Shown here: positions 45,908 to 56,400 of the stretch, piece after piece
Layout of the letters: the number at the start of each line of letters is the position of its first letter
Position numbering within the stretch: the first letter of the stretch is position 1
NCBI GenBank assembly: GCA_020026375.1
Contig: JAHHQN010000008.1
Span: 1 to 64,000 of the forward strand
DNA length: 64,000 bases
DNA from: Alistipes sp.
Lineage (GTDB): Bacteria > Bacteroidota > Bacteroidia > Bacteroidales > Rikenellaceae
Direction of reading: 5' to 3'
Position numbers and translations under genes: made by a program
Notes under the pieces: model-generated
The model's database searches: none
Told to the model about the DNA's origin: nothing
The model's input: only the letters and a program-made list of their open reading frames with translations

Positions 45908-47026
45908 TTACAGATTCTCGTACTCGATGACAATCTGCATGTCGGCACCCATGGTCTCCTGCTCGCTCCAACCGATTTTGGTGATGTAACCTTCGGCATC
46001 GGCCTCATAGGTCACGTCGACGGGAGTTTCCGCAGTGTTGATGCTCGAGGGGAGCATCTCCATTCGTGTACCGGTGCAGCCGAGCAGGATACCTGCCGTC
46101 AGGTCATACCGATAGCCGGCAGTCTTGCCAATGCCGCCGATGGCATACTCGAAAAGAACCAGACCGGCGTCGATACCAGCAGGATTGTTCTTCTGTGCAG
46201 CCTTGTCGAAGCCAAACAGTTTGGTCATGGGGAGATCCGACAGTTCGTTTACCGAAGTGCAGGCACCCTCGGGTGTATATTCCCAGGTACGGTTGTAGAC
46301 CTTGTCGCCCGAACTCTTCACCATGGTGTAGGTACTCTCCTTCACGTTGTTGTTCTCCAACGTAAGGCTGAAGCTCTTGATGTCATCGGCGATCAGATCG
46401 GCCTGATTTACGGCACTGATTACATTCTTGTCGGTCGTGATGCTGTAGTTCATCGAAACGCCGTCCATGGAGTACTCCTCCATCAAAACGGAAGGATAAC
46501 GGTCTCCTGCCTGGGCATACTCATACACCGCCGTACGGACAGGCATCATATCTTCGCCCATCACGAGATTCAGCGTGATGCTCTTGGTACGCTTTGCGGG
46601 AGCGGGAGCAATCACCTCCAGAAGGCCCTTCCATACCAGGTCGAGGAAGCCCTTGGCTGCAAATACCACCTTATACTGACCGGCAACCACCTCTGCGGGG
46701 AGCGTGCAGCTCAGACCCGAAGCCGTGGGAGCGGAAGTCAAATCGAACTTGACGGTCTCGTCCTTATCGGCCACCAGAGAGACCTTGATATCCTCGGGGA
46801 AGTCAACACCCTTGATTTCGAGCGATTCACCCATCGTCACGCTGGCAGGAACATCGAGACCGATAATCTGCAACTCCTTGTCAGCGGGGTCGGGTGTTTC
46901 ACCGCCTTCGCCACCTTCCTCACCACCGTCTTGTTCCGTTGGCGGAGTTACGGGGTCATCATCAGAGCATGCGGGCAGGAAACATACCATACCGGCCATG
47001 AGCAGTGCTAACAATACTTTTTTCAT
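45908..47026 (-). CDS. Hypothetical lipoprotein, last gene of PUL A
   Basis: 372 aa. Lipobox LPAC at about 17-20, followed by an acidic, Gly/Glu-rich linker (DGGEEGGEGGETPDP), a typical signal for export to the outer surface in Bacteroidetes. Residues 50-135 look like an immunoglobulin-type (IPT-like) domain (LQIIGLDVPASVTMGESLEIKGVDFP), and the rest is beta-rich without a family I recognise. It is the seventh gene of the minus-strand operon starting with SusC, so it may be a surface ligand-binding protein like SusE/F, but that is inference. Confidence 0.7.
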   Translation of the reverse strand: MKKVLLALLMAGMVCFLPACSDDDPVTPPTEQDGGEEGGEGGETPDPADKELQIIGLDVPASVTMGESLEIKGVDFPEDIKVSLVADKDETVKFDLTSAPTASGLSCTLPAEVVAGQYKVVFAAKGFLDLVWKGLLEVIAPAPAKRTKSITLNLVMGEDMMPVRTAVYEYAQAGDRYPSVLMEEYSMDGVSMNYSITTDKNVISAVNQADLIADDIKSFSLTLENNNVKESTYTMVKSSGDKVYNRTWEYTPEGACTSVNELSDLPMTKLFGFDKAAQKNNPAGIDAGLVLFEYAIGGIGKTAGYRYDLTAGILLGCTGTRMEMLPSSINTAETPVDVTYEADAEGYITKIGWSEQETMGADMQIVIEYENL

Positions 47027-47060
47027 AGCTTGAAATTTTAGAGATTAGTGAATTTCTGTT

Positions 47061-48422
47061 TTAAATGTTTTCCAACTTCAGCAGGACATCTTCGGTATCC
47101 TTCGACGAGGGACGGAGCATCTCGGCATTCACGATGCGGCCCTTGGGGTCGAGCAGAATGAAACGGGGAATACCCTCCACGGCATAAGCCTCCAGGAAAT
47201 CGCTCTCGTGACCCAGCCACAGCACCTTGCCCGACAGGACTCCCGACTTGGCCACAGCCTCCCAGTCGGACTTCTTCTTGTCGACCGACAGCGAGAGGAA
47301 GGTGATGTTGCGGTCGGCGAGCTTCTCCTCCAGTGCCTTCAGATGAGGCAGCTCGGCACGACAGGGATTGCACCATGTCGCCCACAGGTCGATGTAGAGA
47401 TACTTGCCGCGGAAATCCTTCAGCGAGTAGCTGTTGCCCTCCAGATCGACAGCCGTGAAGTCGGGCGACTTGTTGCCCTTGGCCGTGGGATCGTTCTCCG
47501 CGTAGGTGGCCTCATACTCCGCCTTGTAACGGGGATTGGTCACATAGGCATTGACGATGTTCTGCACCTCGGCGGTCTTGCGGATACCCCAGTTTTGAAT
47601 GCAGTCGATGGCCAGTGTGCGAATCATGTTCTGACGCAACAGCTCGCTCTTGAAGTTCTTCTGAATGTACTTGATGGTGGCCAGCGCGCGCTCGTAACCC
47701 GAAGCGAATGTCTCGCCCTGCTCCTCGAGCAATACGGGAACGGCGTGCTGGATAAAGGCGCGGTAGCTGCTTACGTCCATCAGTTCCTCACGCTCAACAA
47801 CCAGCTCGCGCAGCAGGTCGTAGTACTCCTTCGTGGGAGTGAAGGTCTTCTCGCCCTCGTGCATCATCGCATAACCCATGGGGAACATCAGATAGGACTG
47901 CGAATAGAGGTACTTCAGACGATCCTTCTCGATGGCGGCAAACTCCGGACAAAGAGTCTCCAGTTTGCGTGCCTCGACAAACTCCATGGCCGAAGCGTAG
48001 CTCTCGTCGATTTTCCGACGGAACTCCTCGAACTCCATGTCGTAACGCGGCGCTTCGGGCAGAATCATGCTCTGGAGATACTCTGCGGCGGCGGCATTCT
48101 TGCCTTCCACGGTCACCCCCTTGCGGAAGTCGGTGCCGTCGAAACGCAGCACGGTCTCCTCACCCTTGCCGATGAACACCTGCTTGGTCTGCTGGCCATA
48201 GGCGATATTGGCGTAGATGTTGCTCAGGTCCTTGACGGCGATTTCGCCCTTGCCGTGCTTGTCGAGATTCACGGCGAAATTGGTGGTGGGATCGACGAGA
48301 ACAAGCACCTCCGAAGCGGTCATGTTCTCCACCTCGAAACGAATGACCGTCTCGTTGGGATCCTTGGTCTTGCAGCCGACCAGTGTCAGCAGAGCAAGCG
48401 CTGAAACAAAAAGTTTTTTCAT
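47061..48422 (-). CDS. TlpA-like thioredoxin lipoprotein (WCNPC)
   Basis: 453 aa. Signal peptide and lipobox LVGC (C17). Residues 20-310 form a mostly helical domain, longer than usual. The C-terminal thioredoxin fold has WATWCNPCRAELPHL (active cysteines C351 and C354) and a cis-proline block GIPRF. Such TlpA-like proteins reduce disulfides in exported proteins or help cytochrome maturation. It is directly downstream of a second, different TlpA-like gene (12 bases away), which is unusual. Confidence 0.88.
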   Translation of the reverse strand: MKKLFVSALALLTLVGCKTKDPNETVIRFEVENMTASEVLVLVDPTTNFAVNLDKHGKGEIAVKDLSNIYANIAYGQQTKQVFIGKGEETVLRFDGTDFRKGVTVEGKNAAAAEYLQSMILPEAPRYDMEFEEFRRKIDESYASAMEFVEARKLETLCPEFAAIEKDRLKYLYSQSYLMFPMGYAMMHEGEKTFTPTKEYYDLLRELVVEREELMDVSSYRAFIQHAVPVLLEEQGETFASGYERALATIKYIQKNFKSELLRQNMIRTLAIDCIQNWGIRKTAEVQNIVNAYVTNPRYKAEYEATYAENDPTAKGNKSPDFTAVDLEGNSYSLKDFRGKYLYIDLWATWCNPCRAELPHLKALEEKLADRNITFLSLSVDKKKSDWEAVAKSGVLSGKVLWLGHESDFLEAYAVEGIPRFILLDPKGRIVNAEMLRPSSKDTEDVLLKLENI

Positions 48423-48434
48423 ATCAGGGTAATG

Positions 48435-49580
48435 TTATTTCTTGTCGTAAATCTGCTCCAGAGCAGCCTCCAACCAGCCGCCACGGGCGTTGAGCAGGCA
48501 GATACGGCCCTCGGGATCGAGCAACAGGGCAGTCGGAACGGCCGACGTCTCGAATTGCTTGAAACACTCCTGCTTCATATCCAACAGCTGTGTCCAGGGC
48601 ATCTTCTCCTCATCGAGCGCCTGCTCCCAATCCTCGCGGTTCTTGTTGATGGAGATGGAAACGATGTCGAACCCACGCTTGTGGTAGTTCTTGTAGGCAC
48701 GCTTCACGTAGGGCATGTCGCCACGACAGGGTGCGCACCACGAAGCCCAGATCTCGATGAGCGTGTAGCGGCCCTTGCCGACGAACTCCGAGAGCAGGTG
48801 ACGTTTTCCGTCGCGGCTCTCCAGCTCCAAATCGGGACACTGCACCCCCACTTCGATGTTCTTCTCGGCGATGATACGGCGCAGCTCCTGTGCCGACTCC
48901 GAGGCTTTCAGCCCCTCGTCCAACGCCTCGTATGCCGTCTCCAACTGCGAGCGGGTGATGGTGAACGAACGACGGGCAATGTCCTTCAAAATCTCGAGAC
49001 TGACCACCGAATTGCGGTGAGCGGCCACATAGTCGAGTTTGAACAGCTGAATCTTCTCCGACTCCTCGCTCACACGCAGAGCGGCCTTCCGACCCTCCGC
49101 GGCATCTTCATTCTTGTAGTACGACTCGATGTACTCGCCGAAAAGCTCCGAACGATAGTTGTTGAGCGACTCCAGGTCGGCCGAGTATTTCTGCCACTCG
49201 CCCATCGTTGCTCCGCCCGTAACTTCGAATTTGGGCGTGTGTTTCTCGAAAGCGGTCTTCACGCTCACACTCGTCGAGTCGAGATAGACATCAAGCGAGG
49301 GCGACATGAGGGGATTCGTGCGGTTCGTGGGGTCGAGATAGACCGTCAGACGGCAACGGCGCGGGGTGGCAAATCCGCCCTTGAGCTCAAATGCTCCGTT
49401 GCTGACCTCGGTGCTGTCCACCGCCACCGCCTCACGGGTGTCGGTCGTATAAAGCACCACGCTCTTGCCTTCCCACGCCTCGGGAACTTCACCCGACAGG
49501 GTGTAGCCCTTGTGTCCGGCGCACGAAGACAGGGCGAGCGCCGCCGAGGCAAATATCAGTGAATATGAATGTCTGTTCAT
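48435..49580 (-). CDS. TlpA-like thioredoxin lipoprotein (WCAPC) with N-terminal DUF4369-like domain
   Basis: 381 aa. Lipobox LSSC (C20). The N-terminal beta-rich part (about 25-120, YTLSGEVPEAWEGKSVVLYT) fits the DUF4369 type often joined to Bacteroidetes thioredoxins. A helical middle leads to the thioredoxin domain with IWASWCAPCRGDMPYV (C282 and C285) and cis-proline SAVPTALL. It is fifth in the SusC-led operon, 21 bases after the PKD-like gene. A redox role for the imported or bound ligand, or for SusC/SusD folding, is possible. Confidence 0.88.
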   Translation of the reverse strand: MNRHSYSLIFASAALALSSCAGHKGYTLSGEVPEAWEGKSVVLYTTDTREAVAVDSTEVSNGAFELKGGFATPRRCRLTVYLDPTNRTNPLMSPSLDVYLDSTSVSVKTAFEKHTPKFEVTGGATMGEWQKYSADLESLNNYRSELFGEYIESYYKNEDAAEGRKAALRVSEESEKIQLFKLDYVAAHRNSVVSLEILKDIARRSFTITRSQLETAYEALDEGLKASESAQELRRIIAEKNIEVGVQCPDLELESRDGKRHLLSEFVGKGRYTLIEIWASWCAPCRGDMPYVKRAYKNYHKRGFDIVSISINKNREDWEQALDEEKMPWTQLLDMKQECFKQFETSAVPTALLLDPEGRICLLNARGGWLEAALEQIYDKK

Positions 49581-49601
49581 TTTCGGTATTTTTTAATTGA
49601 T

Positions 49602-51182
49602 TTAGTCAAGCATCTCGCGGTAGCACACATCGACGATGTTACCTAGACCGGTATACACCACGGCCTTCACCTTCGAGAAGTCGCCACCCGACTTGAAACC
49701 TTCGTAGATTCTCAACTTGCCGTTGTTCTCACCGAGGGTACTGCCCACAACGAGGTTGTAGTCCTGCAGATAGAGTTCACGATCCTTGAAGATATTGAAC
49801 TTCAACACCCTGACCACCTCGCCCATCGGCAGCGAGAACTGTCGCTGTGCCTTCAGCTGTCCCTCCTGCTGCAGGTCGACACGGTAAACCGTACCGCCCA
49901 CGGCATAGTACATATAGGCGTTCAGCGACGAGAAGGCGAACTGCGTGGCCTTGTCGATGTCCTGACAAGCCGACAAATCGCCGTAGTAGGCCTTGCCGAT
50001 GGCAAATGCCGGACCGCCAAACTGCAGACCGCCGAGCAACTCGCCCGTCTGAATGCCGTAGACCTCATACTTCGCGCCCTGCTTCAACACGGCATAGGTA
50101 ATACCCGTACCCGTCTTGTTGGGGTCGTAGGTGGTGTTCTCCATCCACACATAGTCGCGGCCCTTGGGGAACTCCTCAAACGCATCACCCGCAATCTCAC
50201 CACCGTTTGACAGGCTCTTGAGCAGCTGCACCATGTCGTTCATCTTGTGCAGCGGCTTAGAGTTGCCCAGAATCGCATCGCGAAGGCCGGGAGCATAACC
50301 GTAGAATTCCTTCTCCTCGGTGTTGTAGATGATGGCCATCGGCACCATAATCATGTCGTTGACCAGATTGACACCCATGACCGGTGCCGCAGGCATCGAC
50401 TCGCCGATTTCACCGAACAGACCCGTGAACACCAGGCAGTCGGAGAAGTAGACATTGCCGTTGTCGGCAAACATCTTGCCGTTGGTGAAGGAATTGATGA
50501 CCTGCGGTGCGGGAGCCTGCTCCATGTGCGTACCCATCTCATAGTCGAGCTTGTACTCCTCCTTCCACTGGAAGCCGTTACGTCCCAGACGGGTGGCACC
50601 CTCGGCCGTGGTCAGATAGAACGGCGATTCGGAATCGACCAGATTACCCGTCAGCCAGCTGATGCGGTAGGGGTTGTGCATCTCGGGCATACCCGTATCC
50701 TTCAACACGTCGGTGATGGTCTGTTCCGTCACCTTGGAAACCATATCCAGACGCACACGGTTGTTGTCGCCCTCCTTGCAGAGCACCATCCAACCCTCCG
50801 ATGTGGCCTCGCTCACCAGCAGATGACTCATCACCTGCCAGAAGATACCCGTACGGCGCTCCGTGACGCGGAAATACAAATCATAACTGCCGGGGAAGAG
50901 CTTCACCTCATAATCCAGCGCGCGCGTATCGGCCAGAACGGTCACCTCCTCGGTCACGTTCTTGGCGATGGCCTTCCACTCGAAAGCGTAGTTCTCGTCC
51001 GTAAACTCATTCTCGCCCAAATCGGGAGTCAGCTGCAGACGGCTGTGGGTCAACACCGAGATATTCTCGTCGAGGCCCGTAATCTCCGGTTCCAGCAAAT
51101 CGTGGTAGTCGTAGTTGCCCAAATCCTCGGCACACGCCATGAAAAGAACGCTGCAAAGGAGTGTATAGATTATCTTTTTCAT
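49602..51182 (-). CDS. PKD-like family surface lipoprotein
   Basis: 526 aa. Lipobox LFMAC (C17). It opens EDLGNYDYHDLLEPEITGLDENIS, the start common to the PKD-like lipoprotein family found after DUF4843 genes in Bacteroidetes SusCD loci. A PKD/Ig-like domain (about 35-120) is followed by a large, apparently beta-propeller-like region (repeated Y/W-rich strands to the C-terminus). It is probably a surface binding protein for the locus's ligand. It lies 10 bases after the DUF4843 gene. Confidence 0.82.
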   Translation of the reverse strand: MKKIIYTLLCSVLFMACAEDLGNYDYHDLLEPEITGLDENISVLTHSRLQLTPDLGENEFTDENYAFEWKAIAKNVTEEVTVLADTRALDYEVKLFPGSYDLYFRVTERRTGIFWQVMSHLLVSEATSEGWMVLCKEGDNNRVRLDMVSKVTEQTITDVLKDTGMPEMHNPYRISWLTGNLVDSESPFYLTTAEGATRLGRNGFQWKEEYKLDYEMGTHMEQAPAPQVINSFTNGKMFADNGNVYFSDCLVFTGLFGEIGESMPAAPVMGVNLVNDMIMVPMAIIYNTEEKEFYGYAPGLRDAILGNSKPLHKMNDMVQLLKSLSNGGEIAGDAFEEFPKGRDYVWMENTTYDPNKTGTGITYAVLKQGAKYEVYGIQTGELLGGLQFGGPAFAIGKAYYGDLSACQDIDKATQFAFSSLNAYMYYAVGGTVYRVDLQQEGQLKAQRQFSLPMGEVVRVLKFNIFKDRELYLQDYNLVVGSTLGENNGKLRIYEGFKSGGDFSKVKAVVYTGLGNIVDVCYREMLD

Positions 51183-51192
51183 CTTTACTCAA

Positions 51193-51954
51193 TTATTTTG
51201 ATCCAAACACCAACGGATTGCCCTCGCTGTCGAAAGCCTCCTTGTCGTACTCCTCGCCACGGTCACGCTTCTCGACCTGCTCGTTGACATACTCAATCAT
51301 ACGCGACTGAATGAACATCCATCGTGCCTCGCTGATTTTGTGGGGGTCGTTGAAGTCGCTTCGCGGCATGTCCATCACGCGGCAAATCAGCAGAAACTTC
51401 TCCTTGGAGAACTCACCGACGAAGGTGGTGCGCCAGCCTTCGGGTGCAGAGGTGAACTGATCCGAGAAATTGATGCGGTAATGCACGACCGAAGTGGTGT
51501 CCTTACCCGTCTGGACAAACTTCTCGAAGGGGATAATGAAATTCTCGTTGGCACGGATACTCACCGTCAGGTTCTTGGTCGTATGCTCCAGTTCGGGGGT
51601 ACGCTTCAGGCGCACGATGTAGTCGAACTGTGTGACCTCGGCCGGCATTTCGGGTGCCGTGGCAAGCTCATAGTCCACTCCCTCGCGGGCATTGTCCGAC
51701 TCGACTACGATGTCCACCTTGCGGGCATAGTCTCTCATGCGGCCCAGCAGCTGAACACGCACGGGTACCTCCAGCAAATCGCCGTCCTCGTAGATGAACG
51801 TGATATCCGCCTTATCGACATGGGTCTTGTTCGGGAGCAGATTGTTCAGATAGACGCCGTCGATCTGCTCGAAATGGTTGGGCAGACTCTCCTCACACGA
51901 AGTGAAAAGAGGTGCCGCAAGCATCGCTCCGATGATTATGTTTCTAATTTTCAT
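51193..51954 (-). CDS. DUF4843 lipoprotein
   Basis: 253 aa. Lipobox LFTSC (C20). The fold after it (YEDGDLLEVPVRVQLLGRMRDYARKVDIVVE) is the DUF4843 Ig-like pattern. Members are found immediately after SusD genes and before PKD-like lipoproteins, as here. Probably a surface accessory ligand-binding protein; function not shown. Confidence 0.85.
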   Translation of the reverse strand: MKIRNIIIGAMLAAPLFTSCEESLPNHFEQIDGVYLNNLLPNKTHVDKADITFIYEDGDLLEVPVRVQLLGRMRDYARKVDIVVESDNAREGVDYELATAPEMPAEVTQFDYIVRLKRTPELEHTTKNLTVSIRANENFIIPFEKFVQTGKDTTSVVHYRINFSDQFTSAPEGWRTTFVGEFSKEKFLLICRVMDMPRSDFNDPHKISEARWMFIQSRMIEYVNEQVEKRDRGEEYDKEAFDSEGNPLVFGSK

Positions 51955-51971
51955 GGTTGCTGTTACGTTTT

Positions 51972-53420
51972 TTATTTTTCCACCTCGATCTCATCTTCGG
52001 GAAGAGGTACTACAAAAATATTCTGACTGGCCAGAGGGTTGTTCTTGTCGTTTGCCGAACGGATAATGTCGGAGTAGAGACGCTTGTAGAGGAAGAACAA
52101 CTGACCCTCGCCGTAGAGCTCGCGAATGTACTCGTACTTGAGCAGCGTCTCGTTGAAGCTGTTGTAGTCGGCCTTGATGCCTCGCTTGCTGCGAAGCATG
52201 TTGATATAACCCAGACCGGCATTGAGGTTGTCGCCCTTGCACTCGGCGGCAATCAGATACATCTCGCCCAGACGAATCATAGGAATCATCGTGTTCTCGA
52301 TGCGGGCAGGATCGGCCATGTCGGCATACTTGAAGAAGAAACGGTTGGAACCCGATGCGTTCCAGATGGCACGGTTGCGGAAATCGTCCTGATAACCGCC
52401 CGTGACGCTGCCTCCACCATAGATTTTATCGTTGAGCAGTTCGCCCTCCATCTTGAAGGTGAAGGTCGTACGCTTGGGATCGAAGAAGTTGTTGAAGATC
52501 TTCACACGCTGGGTGTTGGTCAGGGCGAAAATCACCTCCGACGAGAAGATACGGTCGGGATCCTTCACCGAACCGATGACCAGACGGCTGTCGACGAAGG
52601 GGAAGATACCCTTGTCGGCGGCGGCGATGACATTGAAGGCGTGGGTGAAGGCCTCGCTGCGGTTGCCGGCATAGAGCTGGACACGCGCCAGAAGTGCCTC
52701 CACGGCGTAGTAGTTCAGACGCAGCGCACGGTAACGGTAGAAATTCGACTGGCCGTTGTCGAGGCTGCTCATCAGGGTGCCTTCGGTGATGACGGGGTCG
52801 TTCTTCAGAGCCTTGAGTGCCTCAGTCAGGTCTTTGATAATGAGTTCCATTACCCGGCTGGCAGGAAGCTGCGGCTCGGGAGAGTCGGTTCTGCGTGTGT
52901 AGTAGGGAATCGACTTGGCATCGGGGGTCTTCGAGTAGACGGGACCGAACAGGCGCAGCACGTCGAAGTGCAACATGGCACGCAGCGCAAGCGCCTCACC
53001 ACGAATGATGTCGTAGCCGCCCTGGGTGAACATCGACTGCTTGCCCTCGATGTTTTCGAGAATCTTGTTGCAGTTCAGAATCAACGCATAGGCCTTGTTC
53101 CATGTGGCGGCGAAACGTCCTCTCCAGTACTCCGTACCGTAGTCGTAACGCTTCAAATCGGGATAATCGCCCCACACGTTGGCGTCCTCGCCCACTTCGT
53201 AGGCGCCGCCCATGATTTCCACCATCTCGACACTGAGCGACTGGCCGTAAAGCTCCTCGCGGTTCAGCTCGATGTAGATACCATTCAGAAGTTTCTGGAA
53301 GCCCTCTTCCTTCTTGAGCAGTTCCTCCTCCGAAATCTGGTCATAGGGTTTGATGTCCAACCACTCGCTACAACCCGCAAGAAGAACCATGCAGCATAAT
53401 ATAAGTATTTTGTTTTTCAT
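51972..53420 (-). CDS. RagB/SusD family nutrient-binding outer-membrane lipoprotein
   Basis: 482 aa. Lipobox LLAGC (C17), then SEWLDIKPYDQISEEEL, the standard SusD start. The all-helical TPR core is visible, with the EALALRAMLHFDVLRLFGPVY block, the hallmark of the family. It forms a lid over the SusC transporter and captures the ligand at the surface. It is encoded 29 bases after SusC. Confidence 0.96.
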   Translation of the reverse strand: MKNKILILCCMVLLAGCSEWLDIKPYDQISEEELLKKEEGFQKLLNGIYIELNREELYGQSLSVEMVEIMGGAYEVGEDANVWGDYPDLKRYDYGTEYWRGRFAATWNKAYALILNCNKILENIEGKQSMFTQGGYDIIRGEALALRAMLHFDVLRLFGPVYSKTPDAKSIPYYTRRTDSPEPQLPASRVMELIIKDLTEALKALKNDPVITEGTLMSSLDNGQSNFYRYRALRLNYYAVEALLARVQLYAGNRSEAFTHAFNVIAAADKGIFPFVDSRLVIGSVKDPDRIFSSEVIFALTNTQRVKIFNNFFDPKRTTFTFKMEGELLNDKIYGGGSVTGGYQDDFRNRAIWNASGSNRFFFKYADMADPARIENTMIPMIRLGEMYLIAAECKGDNLNAGLGYINMLRSKRGIKADYNSFNETLLKYEYIRELYGEGQLFFLYKRLYSDIIRSANDKNNPLASQNIFVVPLPEDEIEVEK

Positions 53421-53449
53421 ATCGTATGAATCCTGTTAATGGGTTACCG

Positions 53450-56400
53450 TTAGAATGTTGCCAGAATAGAGACGGACACCGTACGGGCAAACGGGTAGTC
53501 GATACCACGCTCATTCTTGACCGACGATACACGGAACGCCTCGTTGATGTTGGCCTGAAGGGTCAGGGCCGACAAACCGAGTTTCTTGATGAAGGGCTGT
53601 GTGAACTCATAACCCACCGAGAAGGACTCTCCCGAGATATAGTTCTCGTCCATGACGAAACGCGACGACTTGTCGGTCTTCTGCACCAGCGAGATACCCT
53701 TGAAGTAAGCCTCGCGGTTGTCGGGCGACCAACGGTCGTAGAGGGCTCGCTTGTCCTGGTTCTTGTAGATGTCGGCCGTGGAGATGTTCTCCACCTTCTG
53801 GAACAGGGCGTCGTTGAAAATCTGTGCGCCCAGCGAATAGCGGAAGTAGGCACCCAGCGAGAAACCCTTGTAGTAGAACGTCGTACCGAACACACCCTCC
53901 AGCTTGGGAGTGGTATCACCCAGCACCACCTCGTCATTGAGGTCGTAGTCGAACGAGTAGCTGCCGTCCTTCTTGATGAAGAGCTCGCGTCCCGTTGCAG
54001 GGTCGATACCGGCGGAACGCACACCCCAGATGGCCGTCGGGCTGCCACCGTCGTAGTAACGGGTCGTACCCGAGAGCGAGAGCTTGCCCTTGTCGTTCAG
54101 CGACGAGAAGGCGTCACCGATTTTGGCATACTTGGCCTTCATGTGCGAACCGTTGAAGCTCAACGTCCAGTTGATACGGTCGTGAGGACGATAGATCGGC
54201 GACACCCGGAAGGTGAACTCCATACCCCGGGTCTTCTGCTGTCCGGCGTTCATCGCCAGCGACTGCGTACCCATGGAACCGGGTGTGGTGATGACGGCCA
54301 GCAGCGGGTCGGTAATCTTCACATAGTAATCGAAGGTCAGGTTGACACGGTTGCCCCACATCGAGACATCAGCACCGACGTTGTAGTTGATGGTCTCCTG
54401 CCAAGCGAGGTTTTCGTTACCCAGCTGGTTCAGAATCAGACCCGTACCAAAGATATTGGTCATCCAGCCGTTGAAGATGTAGGTCGAGAAGGCCTGATAG
54501 GCCGAGAAATTCTGGTTACCGGGGTTACCCGCCGATGCGCGAAGCTTCAACAGGTTGAAGGTCTCCTGGTTCTTCATGAACTTCTCGTTGTGGATATTCC
54601 AACCCAGACCCACCGACCAGGTGTTGCGGAAACGGTTGTTCGTACCGAACATCGACGCACCGTCGGAACGGTAGTTGAAGTCGAGCAGGTAGCGGTTGTC
54701 GTAGGAGTAACCACCGTTGATGAAGAAGCTGACGGCGCGGGTCTGTGTTTCGAGATACTTCGACTTGCCGCCCTCGGGATAACCGTTGGCGAACGACGGA
54801 GCGTCGAACTGGTCCTCGGTGAAACCGTTGGCCTTATAGCCGTTGGTCACCGATTTCATGGCGTTGAAGTTGAAGCCTGCCACCGCATTCACGGTGTGCT
54901 TCTCGGCGAACACGCGACCGTAGGTGGCTGTGAAGTCACCCTCGTAGTTGCTGCGCTTGTTCAGCGAGTGGGAGTAGAGACCCTTCTCGGTCTCCTTCAT
55001 GTCGTCGAAGTCGGTGTGAAGGGGCGAGATACGTGCATCGTTGGTGGTGTTCGTGCGTGTGATACCGAACTTGGCACGCAGACGGAAGTCCTTCATCACG
55101 AACCACTCCAGGATAAAGTTGTTGGTGAATCCGAATGTCTCACCCTTGTCGTAGTTGTTCAAGTGGGCATTCCACAGGGGGTTGCTCACCATATCCGTTT
55201 CGCCGGTCAGCTCATTGTGGTGGTAGTAGAGGTACTTGTCCACCTTGCCGTTGGCGTTATACTTTTTATAATAAGGGCTGGCACTGGCGTACTCGGAGAA
55301 AGAGACCGTGGGGTCGTCCGTCTCCTGATAGTTCAGCATGAACTTGTTGCTGAACTGGAACTTGCCGGTACGGTAAATCAGGTCGATGTTACCCTCCAGG
55401 GTCTCACGACCCGAGTTCTTCATCACACCTTCCACCTCACCGTAGCTCAGACCCAGACCGTAGCGAATTTTCTCCTCACCGCCCTCGGCGTAGATGTTGT
55501 GCTTGTGGGTGAAACCCGTGCGCAGCGGCTCGCTCAGCCAGTAGGTATCCACACCCTGTGCAATCTGCTTCAGACGCTCGTTGCGCAACGCCTCGAGACG
55601 CATCTGGTTGTTGATGTCGTTCTTGTCGGTGTAAACGCCGGCGCGGGTCTCGAATTCGAGTTTTTCGGCAGCGTTCATCAGGTTGTAGTCCGAAAGGTCG
55701 GCGATATCCACACCGAAGTCACCCTTGTAGGAGAGCTGCAGACGGCCTCTCTCGGGGGCTTTGGTCTCCACAACCACCACACCGTTCGATGCCTTCGAAC
55801 CATAGATGGCCGTCGAAGCGGCATCTTTCAGAAGTGTCACCGACGCGATACGGTTCAGGTTCAGGTTCATGATTGTCTCGAGTGTTGTCTCGAAACCGTC
55901 GAGAATGAACAGCGGCTGGTTGGGGTCGGTGCCGTACTCCTCCTTCAGACCAATCACACTGCTCTTACCGCGAATCTCGAAGTCGGGCAGACGGTTGGGG
56001 TTGGAACCCGCCAGGGCGTTTTCGGTGATTTTGAACGAAGGGTCGAGGGTTCTCAAACTCTGCAAGACGCTCTGTGTACCGACAGATTTTAACTCTGAGC
56101 TCTTGAATGTGGTTGTCGATCCCGTGAAACTCTCCTTCTTTCGCTGATAGACGCCCGTCACGACGACGTCTTCCACCTCAACGGCACTCTGCATAAGTTC
56201 GATATTCTTGAACTCCTTCAAGTTATGACCGTTGAATTTCATCACGACCGGCTCATAGCCGATAAACGAGAAGAGCAAGTTGTAGACTCCCGAGGGAATT
56301 TTCAGCGTGTAGTTACCGTCCACATCGGAGGTAGTACCCACGGTCGAACCTTCGACCACCACCACAACGCCACACATGGCGCTCTTGTTGGCTGCATCGA

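Noticed and set aside
53426..56092. An 888-codon open frame antisense to SusC
   Set aside because: A shadow of the SusC gene; its composition (V, H, R, E rich) has no protein features.
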